Shown piece by piece: positions 36,401 to 45,678 of a stretch of 64,000 bases of DNA. Position numbers and translations under genes: made by a program. Every line of letters starts with the position of its first letter. Position 1 is the stretch's first letter. Source of the stretch: Pseudomonas sp. C1C7 (GTDB lineage: Bacteria; Pseudomonadota; Gammaproteobacteria; Pseudomonadales; Pseudomonadaceae); contig NZ_JABFMP010000001.1 in NCBI RefSeq assembly GCF_013359595.1, positions 186,001 through 250,000 of the forward strand. The letters run 5' to 3'. The notes beneath the pieces were generated by a model, which searched no databases, was not told the origin of the DNA, and worked only from the letters and a program-made list of their open reading frames with translations.

Positions 36401-39008
36401 GGTCCAGAAAAACTTCGACACTTTGATCGAAACCGGCACCGCCTGGCCGGCCACCACGTCGCTGGCCGCCCACCTGCTCGATGCTCATATGGGCCGCCTG
36501 ATTGCCACCCACCGCGACACTTCTCGCTCCAACGCGACGCTGTACCTGGAGCGGTATGCCCTTGAGGGGCCGCGCGCGTTCAATTACATCAAAATGGCTC
36601 TGGGGATGATGCCCTTCATCGGCACCGCCATTGCCCTTTACGATGCCTGGACCGCCGCGAATCAGGCGGCGGCAGCCTTCTTGCGCGGCGACGTGGCCGA
36701 TGGGGTGGAGGAGCTCAAAACGGTTCTGCTGTGCCTGATCGACGCAGCCATGGACCTTGTTCCGGGTGAGGCGGCAGTCTCCGGGCCATCCCGCGCCGCT
36801 CGCGCGTTGACCCGCACCCGGCAATTGCGTGGATTGGCCAGCGGTGCCGCTGCCTTGCAGATACCCTCCTTGCGCCAGGCCCGGCATGTGGCGGCCCGCT
36901 TCGCCGGTTATGACTATGAACAACCGATTTCGCTGTCCGGGTTGCAGCCGGCGCCCCATGGCATTTACCGCAATGTTTACCGACATGCCGATGGCGACTT
37001 CATCGTGCGCCAGGGACGCATCTTCAAGGTGGAGCTCGGCAAGGATTCACGCCAATGGCGTTTGTCCGGCAATTCCCGAAAAACCTACAAACAACCCATT
37101 GCCCTGGATGAGTCCGGCCACTGGGACACCCACTTCGGGGTTTACGGCACGACGTTCGAGGGCGGCGGGCTGGGTGGCGGAAACGTACAAGGAATGCTGC
37201 TCGATGTACTTGATCCGCTCTGGCCGCAGGCCATTCGTGAACGGTTGCCACGCTGGTGGACCGATCAAGCCCTTCGTCGACATCATGCATTGACCGAAGC
37301 CTGCGATCAGATTGGCTTGCGTACTCAATCACAAAAGCAGCGCACCGACACTATTTTGGCCAGGTATGACAACACAGCTGCCAGTCAACGCGCAAAGTCG
37401 CTGATTCTGGAGGCCGATCTGTCATGTACGGCCGATATTGCGTTGGCACGTCAGCATTACCAGAAGTTGGTCGAGCTGTTTCCCCTGACCCAGGGCAACA
37501 AAAGGCGGAAAAACCTGGATATCCAGAGCAAAGCCGCCTCGTTGTTAACGCTGCGGTACGGGCAACGCATCAATCTGGCCCATCATCGAGCCCTCCCGCT
37601 GCTGGAGCGCATCGATGCGCTGACGGCCGATCTGGGGGCGTTACCTCGAGAAGCCGTTTCCGAACATCTCAAGCTGCTGGGGGACAAAAGAAAAATACGG
37701 TTGCAACTGATACAAGAACTGGACGCGATCAATTCCCTCATGGGTGAGATGAACTATTGGCATCAGCGCATCACCCTCAGCGCTTATAAAGCGGAATTGA
37801 CTCCACACGTCGCACCATTGAACAAGCGGTTTAGTGATCTAAAAATCGCTCACTTGAAAACGGGTCAGTTATTGGAAGTCGTGACACGATATGAACTCGA
37901 AACTGATGTGTCCTGGTTCTATCTCCAGAGCCAGGTAGGCCCCATCAGACGCCAGGCCGACCAATCGCTTCTCATCCATCTCAGTCTGCCGGAAGTCAAT
38001 GCCACCAGGCCTCAACGCAACCAGATTCTTCAAGAATGCATTGATAACTACACGAGACTGATTCGCGAAATGAGGGTCTGGACCATCCGCTATCCACAAC
38101 ACTTTCATTTGGATGCGGTAGAGCTGCTGCTGACCGGACTTGAGCGAATGATCGTCCAGGCTCGCAAGGACATACACGAACTGCCTTCAGCTCCAGTGAG
38201 GACTGCCGGAACATCGAACAAACGTGTGTTCACTACTGAAAATGACCAGTTGTTGATCGGCGTGGAACGATGGGAAACGACGACACAGCGGCGCCAGTAC
38301 ATCATGACCGGCAGTGGTGGACGGGAGGAAGTTTGGGAACAGGCCAGCAACGGCAAATTCCGCCTGTTGAATCCGCAAACCAGCACATCACTTGCTCCAG
38401 GAATGAGCCTTGCAGCGTTAGTGGCCGGTGCGCAAAAGCGCCTGGACGAACAACCGGCGTACCTGACAAAAGTGCGCTCCTATGCCGAGCAAGACATGCT
38501 ACCGGTCGACCTTGAACACATGATGGTCACCGAGGCCGATGACCTGAGCCGTCGCGCTGATGACATCCAGGCACTGGCTGCACAGGATGCAATCATCGCC
38601 CGATTGCGCGACAAGGCCACCGAGCTGAAAACCATTGGCCGGCAATTGCGTACCCGGCAGTCATTGATCAGTAAAAAGCCTACCGATGGCATGCTGGACG
38701 ACCTGGTCAGGCAAAACGCAGTGGACATCCGCAAGAAAGCGCCCTTGAAACACCTTGGCAAGCGCAAGGATGGCCGGACCGATTACATGCAGGAATACGA
38801 AGTCTGGGACCTCACGTCCACACCTCAAAAAGTGCTTTGGTATGCCCACTTCCACTATTCCAAGGCCGCGCCGGGTTTAAACGAATTCGAAAAAGCCCAT
38901 CTGAAATTGCCGGAACATCGCTACCAGACCCACGCGGACAACCCCGACCTGCCCTTTGCCGATATCGGTAAACGGTCGGCGGTGTTACCGCACTTCGAAA
39001 ATCTCTGA
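33429..39008 (+). CDS. Very large dermonecrotic-toxin-like protein (DUF6543 type)
   Basis: A single 1859-codon frame encoding a protein of the Pseudomonas dermonecrotic-toxin-domain group. The first 750 residues are helical and polar. The recognisable toxin module runs from about 770 to 1250. It holds the LPEAYEQLILDAF segment, FVREYRRECLIEPWRLML and a hydrophobic stretch of about 1050-1115 (IKMALGMMPFIGTAIALYDA, then LKTVLLCLIDAAMDLVPG) that could enter a membrane. GIYRNVYRHADGDFIVRQGR and a glycine-rich GGGLGGGN follow. The C-terminal 150 residues (KHLGKRKDGRTDYMQEYEVW, LWYAHFHYSKAAPGLNEFEK) recur in such proteins. There is no Sec signal, LRR or secretion gene nearby, so export is unexplained. 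GC content falls towards the 3' half. Confidence 0.8.
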   Translation: MTENFFPVAPHPTPLVLSTPFKLPPPINESLFFRACDRWRESSKGWSDLVAASPGLRDTLDQLLEQKLDLDGQQAGLLFTATDQQPQRFVSFTDACAFVLQHPTLETRLDQRCRVSGLKQGHALSNLTPLQMLERLKALDAQQAHGERWQAFWTARAPGTALSRQRHAIQLYRNHFEAAAEVAFAQNKLTADQLKPLQLIIDPPGTALTLDGQPIHTEQLALVLSNNSRIKLNGAWVITKGEAASSNQLLYLPGRPVAIQLFEARSDLQDWLSRQNLVPRGLPTENLRFEYTEQTDPMVVGASDLLAARQQAQITTLRNGTHGKSSLMEHGEQSLVQADRFDQQRSNTSVFAAPPRLEPTQSSDEVDEQPPFGSLYADIPWPLRQALVKQQREALESLIQEVGDGTGLQPFKDALKALEAAEDAADNAASALLGRSRTRDLVTFQSEFTALHDAHKAGLHAEAALQMALKQLSADEYSLLKALLDTPDTAGPEAVAASLTLSLTQQEGDKTTVNSEELKGVFVITHTDTLADADSPGSLLLYWAGSGGGLQRFANRRELERQMFKADAQSGMKLRLATISGDALRYSLDQLTSDFEEQAAAIRQRLSEPTDAQQRAEELEALRTRALATLQVPVHAARSLAFAHLLEQDRSATLASRLPDWLKTITEANRNAFKGLIEAYITAMNRSHELMTVLLEPRTDFTRKHLQVRLRTDFSITGHFDIQVNLPNSVTWETQHASGPYAPVPKTVMVPSAARSTMSLEDLAQLNIDNVQSTQQNALSQRLVFMNLQITASDDRDRVRLHNGINLTYLRKILPELNLPEAYEQLILDAFKGSATEPLFVREYRRECLIEPWRLMLRLQGECARLQQHISDEELKILNIAIDANTAARWRSDNKRIALWPASLSVGGKDTPGQGPATLSGVTFIEEQVGGVTLLYLPDSPDGRFLRRYDNLETARKALFNLCQQDWMIRYLAGRALHGDPRAHESRINAAVQKNFDTLIETGTAWPATTSLAAHLLDAHMGRLIATHRDTSRSNATLYLERYALEGPRAFNYIKMALGMMPFIGTAIALYDAWTAANQAAAAFLRGDVADGVEELKTVLLCLIDAAMDLVPGEAAVSGPSRAARALTRTRQLRGLASGAAALQIPSLRQARHVAARFAGYDYEQPISLSGLQPAPHGIYRNVYRHADGDFIVRQGRIFKVELGKDSRQWRLSGNSRKTYKQPIALDESGHWDTHFGVYGTTFEGGGLGGGNVQGMLLDVLDPLWPQAIRERLPRWWTDQALRRHHALTEACDQIGLRTQSQKQRTDTILARYDNTAASQRAKSLILEADLSCTADIALARQHYQKLVELFPLTQGNKRRKNLDIQSKAASLLTLRYGQRINLAHHRALPLLERIDALTADLGALPREAVSEHLKLLGDKRKIRLQLIQELDAINSLMGEMNYWHQRITLSAYKAELTPHVAPLNKRFSDLKIAHLKTGQLLEVVTRYELETDVSWFYLQSQVGPIRRQADQSLLIHLSLPEVNATRPQRNQILQECIDNYTRLIREMRVWTIRYPQHFHLDAVELLLTGLERMIVQARKDIHELPSAPVRTAGTSNKRVFTTENDQLLIGVERWETTTQRRQYIMTGSGGREEVWEQASNGKFRLLNPQTSTSLAPGMSLAALVAGAQKRLDEQPAYLTKVRSYAEQDMLPVDLEHMMVTEADDLSRRADDIQALAAQDAIIARLRDKATELKTIGRQLRTRQSLISKKPTDGMLDDLVRQNAVDIRKKAPLKHLGKRKDGRTDYMQEYEVWDLTSTPQKVLWYAHFHYSKAAPGLNEFEKAHLKLPEHRYQTHADNPDLPFADIGKRSAVLPHFENL

Positions 39009-39022
39009 CACAACACCCGACC

Positions 39023-39052
39023 CCTGTGGGAGCAAGCCTGCTCCCACACAGG
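39023..39052. terminator. REP-derived bidirectional terminator between the toxin gene and metE
   Basis: CCTGTGGGAGCAAGC pairs with the following GCTCCCACACAGG in a tight hairpin between the convergent ends of the toxin-like gene and metE. It lies 15 bp after the toxin stop and 21 bp before the metE stop. Confidence 0.7.
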
Positions 39053-39072
39053 CACTACAACTGGCAAACGCG

Positions 39073-41382
39073 TCAAGCCAACTGACTGCGCAACTGTCGC
39101 GCCGCCGCGACCATGTTCACCAAAGCCGCTTCCGTCTCCGGCCACGCCCGGGTCTTCAAACCACAATCGGGGTTGACCCACAGGCGCTCGGCCGGGATTC
39201 GTTTCACCGCCTTGCTCATCAGATCCACCATCTGAGCCGTATCCGGCACCCGTGGCGAGTGGATGTCGTAGACGCCCGGGCCGATGTCGTTCGGGTAGTC
39301 GAATGCCTTGAACGCTTCAAGCAGCTCCATGTCCGAACGCGAGGTTTCGATGGTGATCACGTCGGCGTCCATCGCCGCGATGGCTTGAATCACGTCATTG
39401 AATTCGCTGTAGCACATGTGGGTGTGGATCTGGGTTTCGTCCCGCACGCCGCTGGCGCTCAGGCGGAACGCTTCCACCGCCCACTCCAGGTATTCCTGCC
39501 ATTGCTCACGACGCAGCGGCAGGCCTTCGCGGAACGCCGCCTCATCGATCTGCACGATCCGGATGCCGGCCGCTTCCAGGTCCACCACTTCATCGCGAAG
39601 GGCCAACGCCAACTGCTGCGCCTGGACCTTGCGCGACACGTCTTCGCGGGGGAACGACCACATCAGCATGGTCACGGGACCGGTGAGCATGCCCTTCATG
39701 ACCTTGTCGGTCTGGCTCTGCGCATAGCTGATCCAGTCCACCGTCATGGCCTGCGGACGGCTGAGGTCGCCGTAGATCACCGCCGGTTTCACACAACGCG
39801 AACCGTAGCTCTGCACCCAGCCGAAACGGGTGAACAGGTAGCCGTCCAGTTGCTCGGCGAAGTACTCGACCATGTCATTGCGCTCGGCCTCGCCATGCAC
39901 CAGCACGTCCAGCCCCAGGCGCTCCTGAATCTGAATGGCATGGCGAATTTCGTGGCGCATGGCGTCGTGGTAATCGTTGGCCGAGAGCTTGCCCTGCTTG
40001 TACGACTGACGTGCCAGACGAATCGACCCGGTCTGCGGGAACGAACCGATGGTGGTGGTCGGAAACGCCGGCAGCTTCAAACGCGCACGCTGCTGCTCGA
40101 TGCGTTGGGCAAACGGCGACTGACGCTGACTGTCCCTGGCATCGATGGCATTGACCCGCGCCTGCACGTCTGCCTTGTGAATCCGCGGCGACTGCGCGCG
40201 ACCGGCGGCAATGGCGCGGCTCTCGGCAAGAGCGGCCTGCACCTTTGGCGCTTGCGGATCGTTGAGCGCATCGCGCAGTACGGCGATTTCGCCACACTTC
40301 TGCACCGCGAACGCCAGCCAGCTTTTCAGCTCGGGGTCGAGTTTGTCTTCGCGCTCCAGATCCACCGGACTGTGCAGCAGCGAGCAGGAACTGCTGACCC
40401 ACAGGTTCTCGCCAAAACGTTCCTGGGCGAACTGCAGTTGCTCGAGTACCGGCTCCAGCTCGCAACGCCAGACGTTGCGGCCATTGACCAGCCCCACCGA
40501 GAGAATCTTGTAGATCGGCAGGCGATCGAGCACGTGCAGCAGTTGATCCGGCGCACGCACGGCGTCGATGTGCAGGCCTTGCACCGGCAGGCCGACCGCC
40601 AGGCCGAGATTGTCCTGCAGGCCGCTGAAGTAAGTCGCCACCAGCTTTTTCAGCGGCGAGTACTGGAGGATGTGGTAGGCGCGCTCGAAGGCGTTTTTCC
40701 ATTCCTGAGGCAGGTCGAGGGTCAGGATCGGCTCATCGATCTGCACCCACTCCACGCCCTGGGCAGCAAGACGGCCGAGGATTTCGCCGTAGATCGGCAG
40801 CAGGCGCTCCAGCAGGTCGAGCTTGTCGAAGTCGGCACCTTTGGCCTTGCCCAGCCACAGGTAGGTCAACGGACCGATGATTACCGGCTTGACGTTGTGC
40901 CCCAGGGCTTTCGCTTCATCGACCTCGTTGAACAGCTGCTCCCAGCTCAGCTTGAACTGTTGGTCGGCGCTGAATTCCGGCACCAGGTAGTGATAGTTGG
41001 TGTCGAACCACTTGGTCAGCTCCTGGGCGTACTGCCCCTGGCCGTGTTCGCCGCAGCAGCTGGCGGTGGCGCCACGGGCCATGGCGAACAGCGTGTCGAG
41101 GGTCGGCAGGCCGCGTTCGTCGCGGGTGCTGGCGAAACGCTCGGGGATGACGCCGAAGGCCAGGGAATGGCTCAGCACCTGGTCGTACCAGGCGAAGTCG
41201 CCGACCGGTAGCAGGTCGATGCCGGCGTCTTTTTGCAATTGCCAGTGGGTGGCGCGCAACTGGCGGCCGACGTTTTCCAGCGCGGTCCGGTCCAGATCAC
41301 CTTTCCAGTAGGCTTCGAGGGCTTTTTTCAGTTCGCGGTCGGCGCCGATGCGCGGGAAACCCAGGGTATGTGCCACGGCCAT
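39073..41382 (-). CDS. metE: MetE, cobalamin-independent methionine synthase
   Basis: MetE transfers a methyl group from 5-methyltetrahydropteroyl-triglutamate to homocysteine to make methionine. The 769 residues begin [20 protein letters not shown], the typical N-terminal folate-binding half. The C-terminal half carries the zinc-binding motif THMCYSEF and the late cysteine in [27 protein letters not shown] marks the start of the catalytic barrel. An AGGAG ribosome site precedes the ATG. It is divergent from metR, its likely activator, with 111 bp between the start codons. Confidence 0.97.
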   Translation of the reverse strand: MAVAHTLGFPRIGADRELKKALEAYWKGDLDRTALENVGRQLRATHWQLQKDAGIDLLPVGDFAWYDQVLSHSLAFGVIPERFASTRDERGLPTLDTLFAMARGATASCCGEHGQGQYAQELTKWFDTNYHYLVPEFSADQQFKLSWEQLFNEVDEAKALGHNVKPVIIGPLTYLWLGKAKGADFDKLDLLERLLPIYGEILGRLAAQGVEWVQIDEPILTLDLPQEWKNAFERAYHILQYSPLKKLVATYFSGLQDNLGLAVGLPVQGLHIDAVRAPDQLLHVLDRLPIYKILSVGLVNGRNVWRCELEPVLEQLQFAQERFGENLWVSSSCSLLHSPVDLEREDKLDPELKSWLAFAVQKCGEIAVLRDALNDPQAPKVQAALAESRAIAAGRAQSPRIHKADVQARVNAIDARDSQRQSPFAQRIEQQRARLKLPAFPTTTIGSFPQTGSIRLARQSYKQGKLSANDYHDAMRHEIRHAIQIQERLGLDVLVHGEAERNDMVEYFAEQLDGYLFTRFGWVQSYGSRCVKPAVIYGDLSRPQAMTVDWISYAQSQTDKVMKGMLTGPVTMLMWSFPREDVSRKVQAQQLALALRDEVVDLEAAGIRIVQIDEAAFREGLPLRREQWQEYLEWAVEAFRLSASGVRDETQIHTHMCYSEFNDVIQAIAAMDADVITIETSRSDMELLEAFKAFDYPNDIGPGVYDIHSPRVPDTAQMVDLMSKAVKRIPAERLWVNPDCGLKTRAWPETEAALVNMVAAARQLRSQLA

Positions 41383-41436
41383 GGTGAAGGTGCTCCTGTA
41401 TAAAAGATGGCGCTATTGTCGACAGCCAGAGCATCA

Positions 41437-41449
41437 TGAGACAAACTCA
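41437..41449. promoter_or_regulatory. Candidate MetR binding site between metE and metR
   Basis: TGAGACAAACTCA is an inverted repeat with the spacing of the MetR consensus TGAANNNNNTTCA (one change in each arm, mutually compensating). It lies midway between the divergent metE and metR start codons. Confidence 0.55.
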
Positions 41450-41493
41450 ACCTTTTCGTGTTGATCACAAGTTTTCCTCATGGAGCCATTCCG

Positions 41494-42411
41494 GTGCTTG
41501 AACTCCGCCACCTGAAAACCCTGCACGCCCTGCGCGAAGCCGACAGCCTGGTGGACGCCGCCGACCGCCTGCACCTGACCCAGTCGGCGCTGTCCCACCA
41601 GTTCAAGGAACTGGAAGAGCGCATGGGCATGCCGCTGTTCGTGCGCAAGACCAAGCCGGTGCGCTTCACCAGCGCCGGCCTGCGCCTGCTGCAACTGGCC
41701 GACGCGACACTGCCGTTGCTGCGCGCCGCCGAACGGGACATCGCGCGCCTGGCCGGTGGCACCGCGGGGCGCCTGCACATGGCCATCGAATGCCACAGCT
41801 GCTTCCAGTGGCTGATGCCGACCATCGACCAGTTTCGTGATGCCTGGTCGGAAGTCGAACTGGACCTGGCCTCGGGCTTCTCCTTTGCGCCGCTGCCGGC
41901 CCTGGCCCGTGGCGATCTGGACCTGGTGGTGACCTCCGACCCTGTGGATCTGGTGGGGATCACCTACGTGCCGCTGTTCACCTACGAAGCGATGCTCGCG
42001 GTGGCCAACCAGCACCGCCTGGCAAGCAAACCCTACATCGTCCCCGAAGACCTGCTGAGCGAAACCCTGATCACCTATCCGGTGGAGCGCGATCGCCTGG
42101 ACATCTTCACGCGTTTTCTGGAACCGGCCGACATCGAACCGGCCCAGGTGCGCACCTCGGAGCTGTCGGTGATGATGATGCAACTGGTGGCCAGCGGCCG
42201 CGGCGTATGCGGCATGCCCCACTGGGCGCTGCATGAATACAGCTCACGGGGTTATGTGAAGGCCAAGCGGCTGGGCGAGAAGGGATTGTTCGCGACGCTG
42301 TACGCGGCGATTCGGGCGGACATGCTGGATGCGCCTTACATGCGCGACTTTCTGCTGACGGCGAAGGACACATCGTTTTCTACGTTGGATGGGGTGAGTG
42401 CGGTCCGCTGA
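41494..42411 (+). CDS. metR: MetR, LysR-type activator of methionine genes
   Basis: A 305-residue LysR-type regulator that activates metE in response to homocysteine. The HTH is LELRHLKTLHALREADSLVD, then AADRLHLTQSALSHQFKELE. The start is taken as the GTG at 41494, preceded by ATGGAG. The family's usual N-terminus (MLE-RHLKTLHALREA) begins there, and the open frame further 5' is only 12 codons. Position and direction opposite metE match the known metE/metR pair. Confidence 0.94.
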   Translation: MLELRHLKTLHALREADSLVDAADRLHLTQSALSHQFKELEERMGMPLFVRKTKPVRFTSAGLRLLQLADATLPLLRAAERDIARLAGGTAGRLHMAIECHSCFQWLMPTIDQFRDAWSEVELDLASGFSFAPLPALARGDLDLVVTSDPVDLVGITYVPLFTYEAMLAVANQHRLASKPYIVPEDLLSETLITYPVERDRLDIFTRFLEPADIEPAQVRTSELSVMMMQLVASGRGVCGMPHWALHEYSSRGYVKAKRLGEKGLFATLYAAIRADMLDAPYMRDFLLTAKDTSFSTLDGVSAVR

Positions 42412-42455
42412 TATTTCCTGAAGGAACGCAGACAACATGTGGGAGCGCGTGACAA

Positions 42456-42953
42456 TCAGATTTCGCGCCACATGTGAATCTTGTCGAAGTATTCCTCCCC
42501 CACCCGCACCGCCATCGGCTCCAGCCCGAACTGGATGAAGCCACAACGCTGGTAGAGGTTGATCGCCGCCTGATTGCCAGCGGTGACGGTCAGCTTGACC
42601 AGCCGCAAGCCCTGATGCCTGCCCGCCTCGTCCAGCACCGCCTGCACCAGTTGATACCCCAACCCCTGCTGCCGCACGCCGGACGATACATACATGCCAA
42701 ACAACGTCGCCTTGTGCCGGGCCTTTTCCCGGGGCTCGAACGCCAGCCCGGCGATGCCCGCCAGGCGCCCCTCGACGAACCCGCCGAACACCGCGTCCAG
42801 CTTGCCGCTCAGGCGCGCCTCCCACCAACTCAAGGGCAGTGATGAGCGTTCGCGCACGCTGGAGGTGAACGCCTGGGGATGACGGTCATAGGCCTCGAGC
42901 GTCAGGGCCCGATAGTCGAGGGCATGACTGGCATTGAGCCGCTCGATCCACAT
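42456..42953 (-). CDS. GNAT family N-acetyltransferase
   Basis: A 165-residue acetyltransferase. The acetyl-CoA binding core is GMYVSSGVRQQGLGYQLVQA (Q/RxxGxG/A pattern), followed by VKLTVTAGNQAAINLYQRCG, the usual GNAT strand-turn-helix. The N-terminus (IERLNASHALDYRALTLEAY) suits the small-molecule or protein acetyltransferase type. The substrate is unknown. It follows the LysE-type gene by only 2 bp, so the two are cotranscribed. Confidence 0.88.
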   Translation of the reverse strand: MWIERLNASHALDYRALTLEAYDRHPQAFTSSVRERSSLPLSWWEARLSGKLDAVFGGFVEGRLAGIAGLAFEPREKARHKATLFGMYVSSGVRQQGLGYQLVQAVLDEAGRHQGLRLVKLTVTAGNQAAINLYQRCGFIQFGLEPMAVRVGEEYFDKIHMWREI

Positions 42954-42955
42954 GT

Positions 42956-43594
42956 TCAGGCCATCCGGCGCTGTTCAAGTATCAGCCGCAACGCCAGCGC
43001 CGACAGCACAAAGCCCATGAAATAACGCTGCATCGCCAGCCAGGTCGGGTTGTTGACGAACCAGGAGGCGATGCCGGCGGCGAACAGGGCGATCAGCAGG
43101 TTGACGCAGAAGCTGACGCTGATCTGGGTCAGGCCCAGCACGATGCTCTGGGTGAACACCGAACCGTGCTCGGGGGAAATGAACTGGGGAAACACCGACA
43201 GGTAGAACACCGCGATCTTCGGGTTCAGGGCGCTGGTGAGAAAGCCCATGGTGATCAGTTTGCGCGAAGAGTCCGGTGGCAGCTGTTGCGCCTCGAAGGG
43301 CGAGCGAGCGCCGGGTTTGACCGCCTGCCAGGCCAGCCACAACAGGTACAGCGCACCGGCCCACTTCAATGCTTCGTAGGCCATCGGCACCGCCAGAAAC
43401 ACCGCGGTAAGGCCCGCCGCCGCAGCGAACACATGCACGAAAAAGCCCGCCACCACGCCCAGCAACGAGGTCACGCCGGCCTTGCGCCCCTGGCAGATCG
43501 TGCGCGAGATCAGGTAGATCATGTTCGGCCCCGGTGTCAGGACCAGCAGAAAGGCAGCAGCAGCAAAAATAAGCAAGTCCTGGAGCGGGATCAT
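42956..43594 (-). CDS. LysE/RhtB family amino acid exporter
   Basis: A 212-residue inner-membrane exporter with six predicted helices. The family signature is LLVLTPGPNMIYLISRTICQ, then GRKAGVTSLLGVVAGFFVH. The second half has SALNPKIAVFYLSVFPQFIS, also conserved. The exported compound cannot be deduced. It is the middle gene of a NUDIX-LysE-GNAT run on the minus strand. Confidence 0.92.
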   Translation of the reverse strand: MIPLQDLLIFAAAAFLLVLTPGPNMIYLISRTICQGRKAGVTSLLGVVAGFFVHVFAAAAGLTAVFLAVPMAYEALKWAGALYLLWLAWQAVKPGARSPFEAQQLPPDSSRKLITMGFLTSALNPKIAVFYLSVFPQFISPEHGSVFTQSIVLGLTQISVSFCVNLLIALFAAGIASWFVNNPTWLAMQRYFMGFVLSALALRLILEQRRMA

Positions 43595-43616
43595 GGCGGG
43601 TCCTTGGCGTGGATGA

Positions 43617-44042
43617 TCAGGCGATCGCCGTCAGCGAATTGCGATAAAACGGCAGGATCAGGTCCCGCGTCAATGGCGCCAGCACGAGCTCGCCATCGGT
43701 CGCAGGGTCGATCCACACCACCTCTTCGATCTCGGCGGCCGGGGTTACGTCGGCATCAATGTTCAGCAGGAAGATCTCGGCCTTGACGACGTGTCCAGGC
43801 TCGTTGGCGGCGGGGGCGGAGAATTGACCGAGGAAGTTGGCTTGCTCAGGATTGATGTCCAGCCCCAGCTCTTCTTCCAGCTCACGGGCCAGCGCGTGGA
43901 CGGGCAGTTCATGGGGTTCGATCTTGCCGCCCGGCTGCATGAACGCTTCGGTGCCGCGCTTGCGTACCAGCAGGGTTCGGCCGTCGGGGCCGATCAGCAG
44001 GGCGGCGGCGATGTGGATAAGTGCAGGGATGGAGGTCGACAT
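43617..44042 (-). CDS. NUDIX hydrolase
   Basis: A 141-residue pyrophosphohydrolase. The Nudix box is present as GGKIEPHELPVHALARELEE followed by ELGL (GX5EX7REUXEEXGU with one residue variation). The start is the ATG at 44042 (MSTSIPALIHIAAALLIGPD), because the frame upstream has no family similarity. It lies 22 bp before the LysE gene. The substrate is not predictable. Confidence 0.9.
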   Translation of the reverse strand: MSTSIPALIHIAAALLIGPDGRTLLVRKRGTEAFMQPGGKIEPHELPVHALARELEEELGLDINPEQANFLGQFSAPAANEPGHVVKAEIFLLNIDADVTPAAEIEEVVWIDPATDGELVLAPLTRDLILPFYRNSLTAIA

Positions 44043-44131
44043 GAACGAAAGGCCTTTGACTCGAAAACGGCAAGGATCACATGTCCGCCACCTCCAATCA
44101 AAGGCCTCACGTCGCCGCTTTTGCGCAGGGT

Positions 44132-45457
44132 TTATGCCGCTTCCTGGAAATCCATCTCCGGCGGCTGGCGGCGGAAACCGCCAGTCAGCACGGCCAGGTA
44201 CACCACGCCGATCGCCAGCCAGCTGAGACCCAGGTAGATCGCCAGGTGGTCGAGGCTGACCATCAGCCACAGGTCCGCCGCCAGGCCGATGAACGGGAAC
44301 AGCAGGAACAGCACGAACTCGCGCAGGCCCTTTTTCTCGCCGCCGATCCAGTAATGAAAGATCACCGACAGGTTCACCAGGCTGAACGCCAGGAACGCAC
44401 CGAAGTTAATGAACGAGGTCGAGGTGGTGACGTCCAGTTTCAGTGCCAGCAAGGCCACCACGGCGCACAGCAGGATGCTGTTGATCGGCGTGCCAAAGCG
44501 CTCGTGCAGGGTGCCGAAGAAGGATTTCGGCAGCACGCCGTCGCGGCCCATGGCGTACAGCAGACGCGAGCCGCTGGCCTGCGCCGACAGGCCCGAGGCG
44601 AACTGGCCGACGATCAGGCCGATCAGGAAGATCGAGACAAACAGGTCGCCGCCGATGTTGCGGGCGATCTCATAGGCCGCCGAATCCACGCTGTCGAACT
44701 GGAACGAAGGATGGGCGATCTGCACGAAGTACGACACGCCAACGAAGATCAGCCCGCCGATCAGGGTGATCAGCATGATCGCCCGTGGAATGGTGCGGCG
44801 TGGGTCGCGGGTTTCTTCGGTCAGGGTGCTGACCGCGTCGAAGCCCAGGAACGAATAACAGGCGATGGCCGCGCCGCTCATGATCAATGGCATCTGCATG
44901 TCGCCATTGAAGAACGGTTTGATCGACCACAGCGGCGTACTCGCATCACCGCCGACGTAGTGCACGCACAGCGCGACGAAGGCCACCAGCACCAGGAACT
45001 GCACCAGCATCAGCAAGGCGTTGACGCCGTTGGCCAGTTTCAGGCCGACGATGTTGATGGCGCTGGTGATGCCGATGAACGCCAGCACCCAGATCCACTG
45101 CGGCACCGCCGGGAACGCGGAGTTGAGGTACGCCGCGCCGATCAGCCAGATGGCCATGGGCAAAAACAGATAGTCGAGCAGCACCGCCCAGCCGGCGATA
45201 AACCCGAGTTTCGGGCTGATGGCCTTGCGCACGTAGCTGTAGGCGGAACCGGCGACCGGGAAAGCCGAGGCCATGCGGCCGTAGCTCATGGCGGTGAAAA
45301 ACATCGCCACCAGCGCCGCGAGATAAGCGGCCGGAACCATGCCGGCGGTGGATTGAGCGAGGATGCCAAAGGTGCCGAGCACAATGATAGGCGTCATGTA
45401 GGCGATGCCAAACAGCACCACCGAGCCTAATGACAGGGTGCGTTGCAAACGAGCCAT
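44132..45457 (-). CDS. APC family permease, PuuP-like putrescine/amino acid importer
   Basis: A 441-residue permease with 12 predicted transmembrane helices. The N-terminus RTLSLGSVVLFGIAYMTPII and helix 6 region SFLGFDAVSTLTEETRDPRR are typical of the PuuP/YveA branch. The conserved glycine-rich motif FPVAGSAYSYVRKAISPKLG lies in helix 2. Putrescine is the best-known substrate of this branch, but other amines are possible. The neighbouring amidohydrolase (45679) and LuxR gene may form one functional unit with it. A REP pair follows the start region upstream. Confidence 0.87.
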   Translation of the reverse strand: MARLQRTLSLGSVVLFGIAYMTPIIVLGTFGILAQSTAGMVPAAYLAALVAMFFTAMSYGRMASAFPVAGSAYSYVRKAISPKLGFIAGWAVLLDYLFLPMAIWLIGAAYLNSAFPAVPQWIWVLAFIGITSAINIVGLKLANGVNALLMLVQFLVLVAFVALCVHYVGGDASTPLWSIKPFFNGDMQMPLIMSGAAIACYSFLGFDAVSTLTEETRDPRRTIPRAIMLITLIGGLIFVGVSYFVQIAHPSFQFDSVDSAAYEIARNIGGDLFVSIFLIGLIVGQFASGLSAQASGSRLLYAMGRDGVLPKSFFGTLHERFGTPINSILLCAVVALLALKLDVTTSTSFINFGAFLAFSLVNLSVIFHYWIGGEKKGLREFVLFLLFPFIGLAADLWLMVSLDHLAIYLGLSWLAIGVVYLAVLTGGFRRQPPEMDFQEAA

Positions 45458-45573
45458 GGGCGACTACTCCGGATGTTATTGGATTTATGGCAGAGCCGAG
45501 TTCGGCGCAGGGTGTTCGGGTGTTGCTTTGTTGTTCTTGGGAGATCAAACAGGTGTGTCGCCTGTCATGGCCT

Positions 45574-45649
45574 CATCGCTGGCAAGCCAGCTCCCACATT
45601 GGTTTCGTGAACGCCTGAAATCCCTGTGGGAGCTGGCTTGCCAGCGATG
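45574..45649. repeat. Paired inverted REP (CATCGCTGGCAAGCCAGCTCCCACA family)
   Basis: A 25-nt arm starting CATCGCTGGCAAGCCAGC and its exact reverse complement, ending GGCTTGCCAGCGATG, are 26 nt apart. The pair lies between the APC permease and amidohydrolase genes. Confidence 0.85.
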
Positions 45650-45678
45650 GCGTCTGCCCAGGCGGCAGAAAATCCAGA

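Noticed and set aside
38956..41211. 751-codon plus-strand frame opposite metE
   Set aside because: It is antisense to a full-length MetE with intact zinc motifs; composition is typical of a mirrored frame.
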